Shown here piece after piece: positions 49,301 to 55,506 of a DNA stretch of 64,000 bases. The notes under the pieces are model-generated. The model did not search any database. It was not told the origin of the DNA and saw only the letters and a program-made list of their open reading frames with translations. Made by a program: the position numbers and the translations under genes. The stretch spans positions 186,001-250,000 of the forward strand of contig CAJQUW010009261.1 of the NCBI GenBank assembly GCA_907163375.1, in the 5' to 3' direction. The stretch comes from Prostheceraeus crozeri (Eukaryota; Platyhelminthes; Polycladida; Euryleptidae). Position 1 is the stretch's first letter. Every line of letters begins with the position of its first letter.

Positions 49301-51851
49301 TCACTCTCTCCGCGTGTCATTTTGACCAAGTCTTGAACGATTTCCGAAAAGCGTTTTGACATTTTATTGAACAGAATGATCGATTCCAACTGCATGTCTG
49401 TATATTAGGCTGATTCGGCGAAGCAGGAATATTCCAACTTAATATAATCTCATCTAACGAAATATGAACTTCAGGTAAATTTCGTTGGCATTGCATCAAT
49501 ACCAAAATTTAACTGCGTGATGTTAATTTGACATTGACAAACATCGATTGAACGACTTCTACTGCAGTCTTCTATGAAACAAAGAAAGTTTTCAACACCT
49601 GTGGGCAGTAGTGAGGAAGATATTGGTCTTATTTCATGGTCAAGCGGCAGTAATTGGTTTCAGCATAAACAAGGATATGCTAAAAGAGAATCTTCATGGG
49701 AGTTCTATCTTGTCGCAACGTGTGGTCCATAACGCCACTCAGTATTATGGAGGGGTTCTATATGTTTCGCTAACTGCCTCATTGATCGTATCGGTTAAGT
49801 GTTCATCCTGGTGCACGTGTCATGGCACTCAAACTAAAAAGAAGATCAGCAAGCTAAGAAAGGCAAACGTGTTGCTGACCGGGATTGTGAATTTAATAAG
49901 ATCGAAACTCAAAGTTCGATCAAAAAAGAGATACGATGTGAACTTGACGATCAAGCTAGGGTGCTAAAAAATTGAAGACTAGCTTGTGACCACTTGAAAA
50001 CCTGATAAAAGCGTGATTCGATTTATAACTGTGTTTGAAAAATATAGCATCGTTATTTTTAAGCCTTAGTGAACGATTTTACGGCTATGATTAATGCTTT
50101 GGCATTAGGCCTTGCTTGGTATTAGACACAAAAGAAACAGCAAAAAGATAAATACGAAATACATGTACTAGTAGGTAACGGTTCTGTTAAAATGGCGATA
50201 ACACGAGATGGTCATTTTATGACTATCATAAAAATTTTGATAATCTCCTTGATTTTTGCAATGACATCTCCTGGATATCTCCTGGATTTGAAAATTCCTG
50301 ATGTAGTAGACAACCTGATAAAGGAAGGAGTGATTTTTCCTTCACAACCATTCATTAAATACTTTTCCTTCTTGATGAACATTTATCAACTTTGATTAAC
50401 TCTTCTGCTAACCGTGTGCCAAGATCTTTTGGTGCTTTAAATATGAACCATCTAAAATTATACTACCGCTCACAGTGTTGAAACACAGAAGAGCTTGAAG
50501 AAGCTTGTATACTAGACATTGATTACGCATCCTAATTGTTGTTGCATTTACCGACTTGCGTATCCTTCATGATCATTACCTTGAGCTTGCTGTTATACAG
50601 GAGGATTTGGATCTCGTTGCGGAAGAGTCGGACTCGTACTCGCGTCGCAGACCTCATCGGCCAAGCACGTCTGACACTGATCCTGATCCTGATCTTCATG
50701 GTAGCCTTGATTCTCGTGGCAGCCCTGCACACGCGTCTTTAAGTCATCACAGACTAGGAGCGAATGGGGAGGCTCTCAGTGTCAGTCCATCCGTTGATAA
50801 GCCGCCCAAAGCACCTACCCGTTCTGTCAGCGCTGATGTGGTCTCCCAACGTTTGTCAAGTGCCAAGAGCAAGTCACGACCAAGTGAGTGAATGAAAGAA
50901 ATATTCCATTGATAAAGGATAAATCAAAATCACATAATGGTAATTTTGAGAAAACCACGATCTTTTGTTTAGTTATGTCAGAAATATCAAAATAATATGC
51001 TATTTTCGACTCATAGTGTTCTGCAAGTGATAGATTTGTAGAAATGCAGATTGTGCATAGTAGGACACACTGGCGGTACAAAACCGCACCTGCACCGTAA
51101 CCGCAACCGGCTACCATCTCATCTCATGCTCTATACTTGGTTTCCTAAAACTCATGAGAAAAATGAATAACCGGCGCCTATTCAATACTATAACAACGAT
51201 AATGTTTTTAATCAATTCTGACATTTTTTTCTATTTGATAATGAAATTATCTTAATTAAGCAGTTGTATTTAATCGCATGATGTCTCTCTCAGCTTAACA
51301 CATTACTTATACTTTTAGGTTCTGGTGGGACGCTTACTGTTTCACAACGGAAGGTTCGACAGATAAACGATCCAATCTTACCGATGCTAGATCAACTTCA
51401 CAAGCTGGTCCACATCTCACAGCTGCCGCCTACACTTTCATTGCATCCTCGACGGCGCCTCATCGAGCGTTACAAGCGCGCTCTCTTCTCAGCCTCGATT
51501 AGCTGTGTTGAATTAAAGGAAGAGATGAGACGACTGTTTACAGGGGCACGAGAAGTTATTGATGTGGACTTCGGAGGTGATTCTGCAACTGCTTCCCTCG
51601 CTCGTCATTCCTCTTCATCTTCATCCGAAATTCTGCGTGCCTCCTCTGCCTCCGCAATGTCTGACTTCGATCCAGATCCCTCAGATATCGGCATTTCCTA
51701 CGAGCAGATGCACAACTTCATTGAAGACGTCCTGGATGAATGCGGTTACTATGACGAAGCCCGGAAATCCCGATATAGTGCCGGATTTCTATCGGCTAGC
51801 AGCAGTGCAGGAAGCCGAGCGAGGAATCCTGACACATCTGACATTCCTTGA
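10071..51851 (+). CDS. NEK10: NEK10 protein kinase, whole coding span (15 spliced exons)
   Basis: Orthologue of the NIMA-related kinase NEK10, which in vertebrates acts in ERK signalling after DNA damage and in motile cilia. Coding exons: 10071-10387, 13992-14118, 14685-14825, 14890-14969, 15466-15555, 17172-17393, 24092-24173, 35588-35776, 37130-37266, 41361-41649, 41764-42119, 42186-42366, 44874-45161, 50601-50883, 51319-51851. All introns are GT-AG and the sum is 3315 nt, exactly 1105 codons. Residues about 100-460 are armadillo-type repeats; the kinase spans about 499-775: glycine loop GSGAFG (506-511), Lys530, HRD (632-634), Asn639, DFG (652-654). A basic coiled coil and a low-complexity tail follow. 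As in vertebrate NEK10, HRDLSPNN lacks the lysine usual in HRDLKPEN. The start ATG has an in-frame TGA six bases upstream. The human protein is about 1170 residues; part of its region before the C-terminus has no counterpart here. Confidence 0.95.
10699..12006. mobile_element. hAT-type element in NEK10 intron 1, 1.3 kb
   Basis: The ends are TAAAGATGAGCG (left) and, inverted, TAAGGATGAGCG (right), bounded by exact 8-bp duplications ATCAAAAG at 10691-10698 and 12007-12014. Subterminal CCCGAACCCG/CGGGTT words recur near both ends. No transposase frame is seen, so it is non-autonomous or internally decayed. Confidence 0.8.
12417..12615 (+). repeat. tRNA-derived SINE in NEK10 intron 1
   Basis: A-box-like TGGCACAGTGGT (12429-12440) and B-box-like GGTCGAGCCCC (12474-12484) are followed by a body containing AGGAAGGGCATCCGGG (12507-12522). 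That GGAAGGGCATCC core is known from conserved-body SINEs of several aquatic animals. The 3' limit is approximate and no poly-A tail or clear target duplication was found. Confidence 0.6.
13992..14118 (+). CDS. NEK10: NEK10 coding exon 2 (residues 106-148)
   Basis: The acceptor TCGTTACAG ends at 13991 and the donor TCT/GTGAGT is at 14118/14119. It encodes a helical stretch with LLCVLRVLLRD, matching the start of the NEK10 armadillo region. The split codon from exon 1 gives Lys106 and the exon ends in phase 0. Confidence 0.93.
14685..14825 (+). CDS. NEK10: NEK10 coding exon 3 (residues 149-195)
   Basis: The acceptor TTGTTTAG ends at 14684 and the donor AAG/GTGAGA is at 14825/14826. It is 47 codons in phase 0 at both ends. 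It contains the conserved MTNIFQKL segment (human MTYIFQKL). Confidence 0.93.
14890..14969 (+). CDS. NEK10: NEK10 coding exon 4 (residues 196-221)
   Basis: An 80-nt exon separated from exon 3 by only 64 bases. The acceptor TCCGTTTTAG ends at 14889 and the donor AAT/GTGAGT is at 14969/14970. It encodes one armadillo helix pair (SLVPLL...YTLIGLAQ) and ends two bases into codon 222. Confidence 0.9.
15466..15555 (+). CDS. NEK10: NEK10 coding exon 5 (residues 222-251)
   Basis: The acceptor GATTTCAG ends at 15465 and the donor AAA/GTAAGC is at 15555/15556. It encodes the helix with MLLLILQEYDNMSK (human NLLMILHEYDLLSK). A 2-nt phase enters and leaves. Confidence 0.92.
15919..17011. mobile_element. 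Probable old hAT-type element in NEK10 intron 5
   Basis: The left end TAGGACTTTCCAT and inverted right end TAGGACTGTCCAT match in 12 of 13 positions. The flanking octamers GTAATAAG (15911-15918) and TTGATAAG (17012-17019) agree at 6 of 8 positions, as expected for an eroded target duplication. TAGTCGA-type words occur inside both ends. No coding content was recognised. Confidence 0.5.
16345..16361. repeat. (AT)n microsatellite
   Basis: Short AT dinucleotide run inside the 15,919-17,011 element. Confidence 0.7.
17172..17393 (+). CDS. NEK10: NEK10 coding exon 6 (residues 252-325)
   Basis: The longest armadillo exon. The acceptor TTTATTTCAG ends at 17171 and the donor GCA/GTAAGT is at 17393/17394. 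It includes PVLLSLLHSDNIKLLW, nearly identical to human NEK10, and a second repeat IPLLLSLLQ. The upstream intron carries the hAT-like element at 15,919-17,011. Confidence 0.96.
17917..20935. mobile_element. hAT-like transposon, 3.0 kb, in NEK10 intron 6
   Basis: The left end CAGGCCTCCCAGCG and the inverted right end are identical over 14 bases. Just inside both ends are clusters of the word CATAAAAT/TCATAAAA, likely subterminal repeats. Between them lies a plus-strand transposase C-terminal frame (19216-20247). The flanking octamers do not match cleanly, so the target duplication is eroded or was lost. It occupies almost half of the 6.7-kb intron 6. Confidence 0.7.
19216..20247 (+). pseudogene. 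hAT-like transposase, C-terminal part
   Basis: A 343-residue open frame. Residues about 160-215 (YPFLTSLVKCVLTLSHGNGA, then SGFSINKAIL and a basic-polar helix LRIVKDEI) have the layout of the hAT C-terminal dimerisation block: a buried helix, a small-residue stretch, F-S-x-N/K and a closing helix. Residues about 240-343 are charged coiled coil ending in a basic tail, possibly a nuclear signal. The N-terminal zinc finger and the first catalytic acidic residues expected in a full hAT transposase are absent, and I found none upstream within the element. The ORF is therefore a truncated remnant or a terminal exon of a larger spliced transposase. The first 30 or so residues are probably not native coding. 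The same FSINK-type motif recurs in the decayed transposase near 49.6 kb. Confidence 0.6.
21706..22013 (+). repeat. Minisatellite, three units of about 97 bp
   Basis: Units start at 21706, 21804 and 21901 with GACCAGAAGTTAGAAAAACA. Each ends in TTTAGCGGAGGCGCATGGGA. The first unit lacks about 20 bases present in the others. The units stay nearly open in one plus-strand frame (PEVRKTxYRPGEW), so the repeat may have grown inside a former coding segment of unknown family. It lies in NEK10 intron 6. Confidence 0.85.
23402..23906. mobile_element. hAT-type MITE, 505 bp, in NEK10 intron 6
   Basis: Both ends carry CAGTGTTGCGATTC in inverted orientation, bounded by exact 8-bp duplications TTGTCGAC (23394-23401 and 23907-23914). 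The subterminal regions are loaded with GCGCGTGTTTTTT-type words on both sides, an unusual alternating CpG-rich tract in otherwise AT-rich DNA. No coding capacity. Confidence 0.9.
24092..24173 (+). CDS. NEK10: NEK10 coding exon 7 (residues 326-353)
   Basis: A small, weakly conserved 82-nt exon, placed by splice signals (ATTTTAG ending at 24091; GAG/GTGAGT at 24173/24174) and by the phase bridge. It supplies the G completing Gln326 and restores phase 0. It corresponds to the variable loop in the human armadillo region. It begins 185 bases after the hAT MITE at 23,402-23,906. Confidence 0.8.
24864..26479. mobile_element. Composite hAT-type element, 1.6 kb, in NEK10 intron 7
   Basis: The left end CAGGGTGTCCGC and the inverted right end CACGGTGTCCGC are flanked by exact 8-bp duplications AGTGACGT (24856-24863 and 26480-26487). 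A second left-type end with the same CAGGGTGTCCGCGCTCCCTG start occurs at 25791, and the sequence after it repeats the block after 24864, so the element contains an internal duplication or a nested relative. CCTGGAAA-type words fill the subterminal zones. No transposase frame. Confidence 0.85.
26654..27220. mobile_element. pogo/Tigger-type MITE, 567 bp, in NEK10 intron 7
   Basis: The left end CAGTCGAGACTCGCTATAAC and the inverted right end CAGTTGAGACTCGACATAAC match in 17 of 20 positions and sit between TA dinucleotides (26652-26653, 27221-27222). TA duplication and CAGT-type ends are typical of pogo/Tigger elements of the Tc1-mariner superfamily. A second shared word, CCATGGACCC/GGGTCCATG, lies inside both arms. 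Non-coding. Confidence 0.75.
28580..28620. repeat. Perfect 17-bp inverted repeat with 7-base loop
   Basis: The arms at 28580-28596 (CTGTGAAAAGTTGTAGT) and 28604-28620 are exact reverse complements around AAGTTGT. The hairpin sits at the edge of a 100-base, almost pure A/T tract (28470-28555) in NEK10 intron 7. No element family recognised. Confidence 0.85.
29831..31271. repeat. Foldback pair, about 80-bp inverted arms
   Basis: The segment 29831-29910 recurs inverted at 31193-31271, sharing TATAAAATTCTTT, CCGGCGCTTC and ACAATACAACGGA with about 80% identity by eye. It looks like the terminal or subterminal arms of an old DNA transposon. Its outer limits and target duplication are not resolved. 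It lies in NEK10 intron 7. Confidence 0.55.
35588..35776 (+). CDS. NEK10: NEK10 coding exon 8 (residues 354-416)
   Basis: The acceptor CCAATTTCAG ends at 35587 and the donor CAG/GTATGT is at 35776/35777. It encodes FSLKSACCAAISELALNDTN, close to human FSLQAACCAALTELVLNDTN. It follows an 11.4-kb intron, the longest in the gene. Confidence 0.95.
37130..37266 (+). CDS. NEK10: NEK10 coding exon 9 (residues 417-461)
   Basis: The acceptor CTTATTTCAG ends at 37129 and the donor CAG/GTACGC is at 37266/37267. It contains FRALRFLFSMERNR and IDVGHYVRDV, the most conserved part of the NEK10 armadillo region. It ends two bases into codon 462. Confidence 0.95.
39033..39593. mobile_element. Possible pogo/Tigger-type relic in NEK10 intron 9
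   Basis: Preceded by TA (39031-39032) and followed by TA (39594-39595). The left end contains CTTCCACTTAGCGGACC and the inverted right end contains CCTCCACTATCCGGACC, 13 of 17 identical but offset by about nine bases. The length (561 bp) is close to the MITE at 26.7 kb. The call rests on end sequence style and the TA flanks only. Confidence 0.4.
41361..41649 (+). CDS. NEK10: NEK10 coding exon 10 (residues 462-558; kinase N-lobe)
   Basis: The acceptor ACATTTGCAG ends at 41360 and the donor AAG/GTATTA is at 41649/41650. It carries the NEK10 signature NLESINQNK, the glycine-rich loop GSGAFGQVYKV and the ATP-anchoring lysine in YAIKV (Lys530), ending in the C-helix segment ISELTIIK. Confidence 0.97.
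41764..42119 (+). CDS. NEK10: NEK10 coding exon 11 (residues 559-676; catalytic core)
   Basis: The acceptor TTTTTTTCAG ends at 41763 and the donor TTG/GTAAGA is at 42119/42120. It contains HPNVVRYYRTFLES, the hinge VMELIEG, catalytic HRDLSPNN and metal-binding DFGLAKQK, and the start of the P+1 region GTILYSC. It ends two bases into codon 677. Confidence 0.97.
42186..42366 (+). CDS. NEK10: NEK10 coding exon 12 (residues 677-737; kinase C-lobe)
   Basis: The acceptor TTCATTTCAG ends at 42185 and the donor AAA/GTAAGT is at 42366/42367. Cys677-Pro-Glu replaces the usual APE motif, as in vertebrate NEK10. YGEKADVWAIGCILYQL is subdomain IX. Only 66 bases separate it from exon 11. Confidence 0.96.
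44874..45161 (+). CDS. NEK10: NEK10 coding exon 13 (residues 738-833; end of kinase, coiled coil)
   Basis: The acceptor TTATTTACAG ends at 44873 and the donor AAG/GTGAGT is at 45161/45162. The final kinase helix (CLTPEPANRPD) is followed by a basic helix EKKLARERKRVQRQF, matching the human coiled-coil segment. The Penelope-like inverted dimer begins 54 bases downstream of its end. Confidence 0.95.
45301..45339 (-). ncRNA. Hammerhead-type ribozyme motif, left arm
   Basis: On the minus strand: CCCCC, then CTGAGGA, a stem II hairpin GAGCG/AA/CGCTC, GAAA, a minimal CG-CG stem III, TA and GGGG. The order fits the hammerhead core CUGANGA...GAAA with a UH cleavage step and a CCCC/GGGG stem I. There is one extra A before stem II. 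With a stem III this short, cleavage would probably need a dimer, as proposed for Penelope-type hammerheads. Confidence 0.6.
45418..46083 (-). CDS. Penelope-like ORF, C-terminal GIY-YIG endonuclease fragment (left arm)
   Basis: A 221-residue frame. A basic N-terminal half is followed by a Cys-rich patch (CLVCESLPNKMKC) and a GIY-YIG-type nuclease core, where VYKFTCHHYKDFYIGQTSRP supplies the Y...YIG motif and the conserved Arg/His region follows (FKHRFNEHKRAV). This is the arrangement of the endonuclease at the C-terminus of Penelope-like element proteins, which nicks DNA to prime reverse transcription. The upstream reverse transcriptase is not present. It differs from the right-arm frame by about two residues in the shared part (KDF/KNF, DRD/DHD). 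It is unlikely to be expressed as host protein, being antisense to NEK10. Confidence 0.8.
   Translation of the reverse strand: MFSNNSINYVKRRCSNEANCKVAFNKLETKLSKNGFSMKRKHKKNSRRCKEIRKNSTYLKLGFVNDKTDRDIRKLIKKYELPINLVSSPNKTLYNALKFKQKVEKHESCLVCESLPNKMKCTDRFLVYKFTCHHYKDFYIGQTSRPFKHRFNEHKRAVDKGNVDSSAMAEHCLKCRSKRLTDFDLEILDKCKDALDTRLTEARYIKQLIPKINRRKELTVF
46074..46763 (+). CDS. Penelope-like ORF, C-terminal GIY-YIG endonuclease fragment (right arm)
   Basis: A 229-residue frame, the inverted twin of the left-arm frame, with the same Cys-rich patch and GIY-YIG core (FYIGQTSRPF, FNEHKRAV). Its first ten residues come partly from the 30-base centre and may reflect slightly more 5' element sequence retained in this copy. 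It lies in sense orientation inside NEK10 intron 13. It is a partial element protein, not a host gene. Confidence 0.8.
   Translation: MKTLLYKNNYVNNSINNVKRRCSNEANCKVAFNKLETKLSKNGFSMKRKHKKNSRRCKEIRKNSTYLKLGFVNDKTDHDIRKLIKKYELPINLVSSPNKTLYNALKFKQKVEKHESCLVCESLPNKMKCTDRFLVYKFTCHHYKNFYIGQTSRPFKHRFNEHKRAVDKGNVDSSAMAEHCLKCRSKRLTDFDLEILDKCKDALDTRLTEARYIKQLIPKINRRKELTVF
46842..46880 (+). ncRNA. Hammerhead-type ribozyme motif, right arm
   Basis: Exact mirror of the left-arm motif: CTGAGGA at 46847-46853, stem II 46855-46859 with 46862-46866, GAAA at 46867-46870, predicted cleavage after TA at 46875-46876, and GGGG (46877-46880) pairing with the C run at 46843-46846. It lies 79 bases past the ORF stop, the 3' position expected for this family. 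Confidence 0.6.
47457..50316 (+). mobile_element. Decayed hAT-like DNA transposon in NEK10 intron 13
   Basis: The left side (TGTCTACAAGGCCTGGATAT) and the inverted right side (TGTCTACTACATCAGG) share an end-like start, and CCTGGATAT occurs inside both, suggesting eroded terminal repeats. Between them is a plus-strand transposase relic. No clean target duplication was found, so the limits are approximate. It lies 490 bases beyond the Penelope-like dimer. Confidence 0.5.
47950..49970 (+). pseudogene. hAT-like transposase pseudogene
   Basis: Several plus-strand frames carry successive pieces of one protein type. Near 48.08 kb is AEIIWALDMVRKN; at 48.15-48.32 kb are FQAMFKNRPVDNFQM and FSISFDEALNKIVQRG; at 48.37-48.55 kb is VSEYVTSAFLTHSKAENIF with LLQISM; at 48.69 kb is LFKDSPARRADY; near 49.65 kb is GFSINKDMLKENLHG. 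This order (FDE..NK, H..A..I, QIS, YLFKDSPARRADY, then FSINK) matches a widespread family of hAT-like transposase genes in aquatic animals that I recognise only by motif. Several frame changes and stops separate the pieces, so it is clearly dead. The region around 49.0-49.6 kb is the most eroded. It shares the FSINK motif with the 19.2-20.2 kb fragment but is a different subfamily. Confidence 0.65.
50601..50883 (+). CDS. NEK10: NEK10 coding exon 14 (residues 834-927; low-complexity)
   Basis: The acceptor GTTATACAG ends at 50600 and the donor CAA/GTGAGT is at 50883/50884. It is rich in Ser, Asp, Pro and Arg with no recognisable fold, and aligns only in position and composition with the acidic and Ser-rich human segment. 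Phase 0 in and one base out fit exons 13 and 15 exactly. Confidence 0.85.
51319..51851 (+). CDS. NEK10: NEK10 coding exon 15 (residues 928-1104 and stop)
   Basis: The acceptor TACTTTTAG ends at 51318. It encodes QRKVRQINDPI, LHKLVHISQLPPTL and RRLIERYKRALFS, all close to the human C-terminus, then a serine-rich stretch and the closing motif YEQMHNFIEDVLDECGYY. The stop is TGA at 51849-51851. Confidence 0.96.
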
Positions 51852-52012
51852 ATAACTGCCTTGTGGCGCAATGTCACAGAATAATATATCCGAACATTCC
51901 CCGCTAGCACATCTAGAAATTTCCGGATACAGATGCCCACGCATTCCAGGCATTGAGCCTTGACTGCAGACACCAGATACGGATATTTTTTAATATTTGA
52001 GCAGATGACTTG

Positions 52013-52018
52013 AATAAA
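52013..52018 (+). terminator. Candidate NEK10 polyadenylation signal
   Basis: AATAAA lies 162 bases after the NEK10 stop codon, in sense orientation. It is the first canonical signal downstream. Cleavage would be expected 10-30 bases later. Confidence 0.5.
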
Positions 52019-52589
52019 CCGGATTATTCGGTCGTCACACACGGATATACCAAAGTATCTAGTCGTCGGACAAATTAGTTATCCGACGCTGATGAGTGGT
52101 CTGATCGTCAGATTCTTACATCTGACTTTATTAAAAACCTGATAAACCGGGCTATTTACAATATGGACAATGGATGTGTATAATGCGGAATATTACTGCT
52201 GGCTTGCTTTGAGCAGTAGACACTAATATTCAGGTTAATTGTTTTAGGGCCTTGTGCAACAGATCCCAAGCTTCGAATTCGATCCGTCCTTCTCCCCGCC
52301 CATTTTGTCAATATAGTAAACAATTGTGCCGACATTTTCGATGATATCAGTGTGCAAAGAGATTCTTATTAGTTCCGCAGATTATTACTCAACCGATATT
52401 TGTAAATGATAGTATTGTCGAAATTCGTCATTGGCATGAATTATAGCAACAGAAAAAGAATATAAAAAGTCAAAATATGTTTATTGCAACCAACATTTTG
52501 GTGTTGTCTTCGGGCATTAATGAAAGTTAGCATCTTTCAGATTTATCTTTTAGCGATTTATCTGACAATTTTTGTTTAAATTTTGTATA

Positions 52590-52813
52590 ATAATGAAATG
52601 AGAGTCAAAGCTGCGATATATGTTATTAACTATCATATATTATTCAACCAAATATTTCGGCTGTCACAGACAGCTGCAGGGGAGCAAATGCATGTCAATC
52701 TGTCATGGACTTTTTAGAATTCCCTGAAGCTGGCTGTAACAGCAGAAATATTGGGTAGAACAGCATACAGTAGTTAATGACATATATTGCAGCTTTGGCT
52801 CTCATTTCATTAT
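52590..52813. mobile_element. Foldback MITE, 224 bp
   Basis: The outer 40 bases (ATAATGAAATGAGAGTCAAA at the left) recur inverted at the right end with about three differences. Weaker complementarity continues inward, so almost the whole unit can fold into one hairpin. No coding capacity. The target duplication is unclear; it may be TA. Confidence 0.7.
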
Positions 52814-53992
52814 GATAGTGAAGTATGCTGCTAATGCGGAGCTTCATTCTATTTAAAGTTCTGTATGTATTTTAAAATGTAAATTAGAATTAATGATGTG
52901 AATGTGTGAAAAAGTCTATAGTTAAAAGAATTTTTTAAACAAGTTCTCATGAATTTTCATTTCGCAATTCTTCGATCAATAGTAAATTTTGAAGCAAAAC
53001 GATGGTACATCATGAATGAATTTATTTATATTCTAAGACGAATTCTCTTTCGCGCGTTACTAGAGAATGAAATGAATATCGATTGACATCTCTTTGCAAC
53101 TGCTACTTAGAACTGCACTCATGCTGTTTTTAAGGCAAGGTCTTTGCTGACATGTCCGTCCGGAGTTGTGTGGATGGTTATTGTGTCCACAAATCATGCA
53201 AGTGTGATAGCATTTTACAATTCCTTTCATTCCATTTTTGAGATTTGATGTTTTGTTAGCGTCTAATAAGTCAAATTGCATTCTTACTTTCATGCCAAGA
53301 GCATCATATCTGTTTTTCTGCATGGATTTTGCCTGATTTTTGTTGAATACAAAAGATAAAGCGCAACTGGGTTTTGTGACTTTGAGGCAGCGAATAGTAG
53401 TTTTGAAACTGAAGCCGAGCTTTGCATAAACGAACTAAGCTATGGCAGGAGGGGTGGACAATACATCGGAATTTCAAGATCAACTTGCATGAAATTGCAA
53501 ATAATCGAAGACCTTCCCTTTTTGGTAGAGGTCCTGGAGGATAAGCTCAAAAGATAGAATATTTATGTTCTTTTCTATTCTTTTTATTTGATTCTCTGGT
53601 GCGAAGCTTGAAAATATGCAGTATACACATCACGCAAATAAAAACCTAATACAAATAGATACCCTACATTGTATAAAGCATTACATATGTATATTCACTT
53701 CTTGGTAATAATGTCAAGATGTTTGAGACGAAGTTATAGCGGAATTATGATAGTTTTCATATCACTTTTTGACGAGCTGGCAAGTCTATCATATGTTGAA
53801 ACATGATGTATGCTGGTCTTCATGATAAATAACATATTGAAATGTTTTCGCCGAACCACCATAATAGAAAAGAGTGGACTTATGTCATGTTAAATTTGGG
53901 TCAAGACGTACCACTGATGTATAAATCTACTGTAGAATCGCGATACAGAAATGTGATCGATCGACGTTCAAATAAAAAGGTATAGAAGATCA
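52814..53992. other. Intergenic DNA between foldback MITE and pogo element
   Basis: AT-rich. The only notable frame is on the minus strand (53060-53323), with a Cys/His cluster (CMICGHNNHPHNSGRTC and a following C) that resembles a small zinc-binding knuckle. I cannot assign it to a family and it has no visible gene context. Confidence 0.4.
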
Positions 53993-54720
53993 TAGGGTAA
54001 ACTTTCCTAATTTGGACACTTCTAAGTAAAATACGAATATTACTAAGTCAAGATCAGCGGAATTGAAATTTTCGAAGACGCAACCTGTATTCTATGCCAT
54101 TCTAGTATATGAACCTCTAAAAGAAATTTTCTAAGTGATTAATATCACCCCTGTATGAACCAATTTCCATCCAAAAAGTCGTTCCTTTGTGTGTGAGAGC
54201 TAAGGATTGGCGAAAAATTCCTTAAGTTCAGAGTACAATTACGAAGTCAAACTTAAGTCTTTTCCATGAGTATTTTATATGAATTGACAGAGAAATTTCT
54301 GAAGTTTCTTTTGCAATTTGTCGCATGTTTCTAGGTAGCGTACTTTTTCTTCTAGAGGACTTTGTGTATTTTTTTGTCATCTTTAACTCCGCTTGCCTAA
54401 TTTGGACACTTTTTCAATGAATGACGAATTCACTTCGCCTAATTATGGAGTTTTATAAAAAATTTTTTGATGTAGTTTTTTCTGATAAATTCGAGTCATA
54501 TGAAGTGATAGAGCCTTGAATGGGGATACGAGATTCTCCTCGGTGTGCTGTGACAACAAGAAACAATAGAACAAGAGAATTGAGCTGATGATGCCTGCCG
54601 TCGATAGTCGTTGTCATTAACAGCGATGACGTCGAACTGATTTGTCTATTCACATCCCATAATAAGGAGGCTACTGGCTCTCTCTGTCTCTTTGCACTAT
54701 TCCTCGATAGCTGAACTGAC

Positions 54721-54829
54721 ATGAAGCCGAAGAGAAAGGAACGGAGTCAAGAGAATATGCAAGAGGCACTAGAAGATGCCAACGAGCAGTTCGCACAGAG
54801 TCAGTGTTCAAGCAAAGAAGTAGCGATAA
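54721..54829 (+). CDS. pogo-like transposase, exon 1
   Basis: The ATG opens 36 codons (MKPKRKERSQENMQEALEDA...) ending at a donor ATAA/GTAAGT. The one-base phase joins precisely to the acceptor at 55506. The segment forms the first helices of the pogo/CENP-B-type N-terminal DNA-binding fold, completed in exon 2. A lone intron inside the DNA-binding domain is an uncommon gene layout for this superfamily. Confidence 0.7.
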
Positions 54830-55506
54830 GTAAGTCATAAAATTATCTAGACCGGGAGTGTCAACCACATTAATTCAACCACAGCTTTTATGGAGGCTGT
54901 GGCCGATGGGTCTTTCATCCATGTTACCAGATAAATACGATGCATTTAGTCCTCGAGCTACAAGGGTATAATGTACAGTGCATATATATTTTGTTTAAAT
55001 GCTTTAATTTACATGAAATAGTGAGCTTCTTCCAAAGGAAATGACATTAGGGCGTATTACAAATCTCGTAGGTCTATTACAAATTCTCAACTATTGATTG
55101 GTTGAGGCTACACAGTTTATATCTAGTTTCCTTAAATAAACGACGATCTAGACGTAGATATTAAACAATAACATCAAAATTTTGTCACATGAAATTATTC
55201 TCAATAGACTTAAGTCTGAGAATTTTTTAGGTTGCTGAAGCTACGTATAGTCTAATAAGTATATTTTAAATTAATAATTTCTTACTGTGTCATCAGCTCT
55301 GAAGATGCTTTGTGCAACAATCGAAGTACTAAGCTACATTGTAGGACAATAGGTAGCTACTGTTAATATATAAATCATATCATTCGCTCCACTCATTGCC
55401 ATGGCTTGATTGGAATCGCTTTTCTAAACGCACAGTGTGTTCTTGATAGAGACGTGCTCAAAGAACATGTTCTATATTACCTCTTAGATAAGGTCTCTCA
55501 TTTCAG

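Noticed and set aside
53060-53323. Minus-strand ORF with a Cys/His cluster
   Set aside because: The single short frame lacks splice, family or neighbour support. I list it only within the intergenic description.
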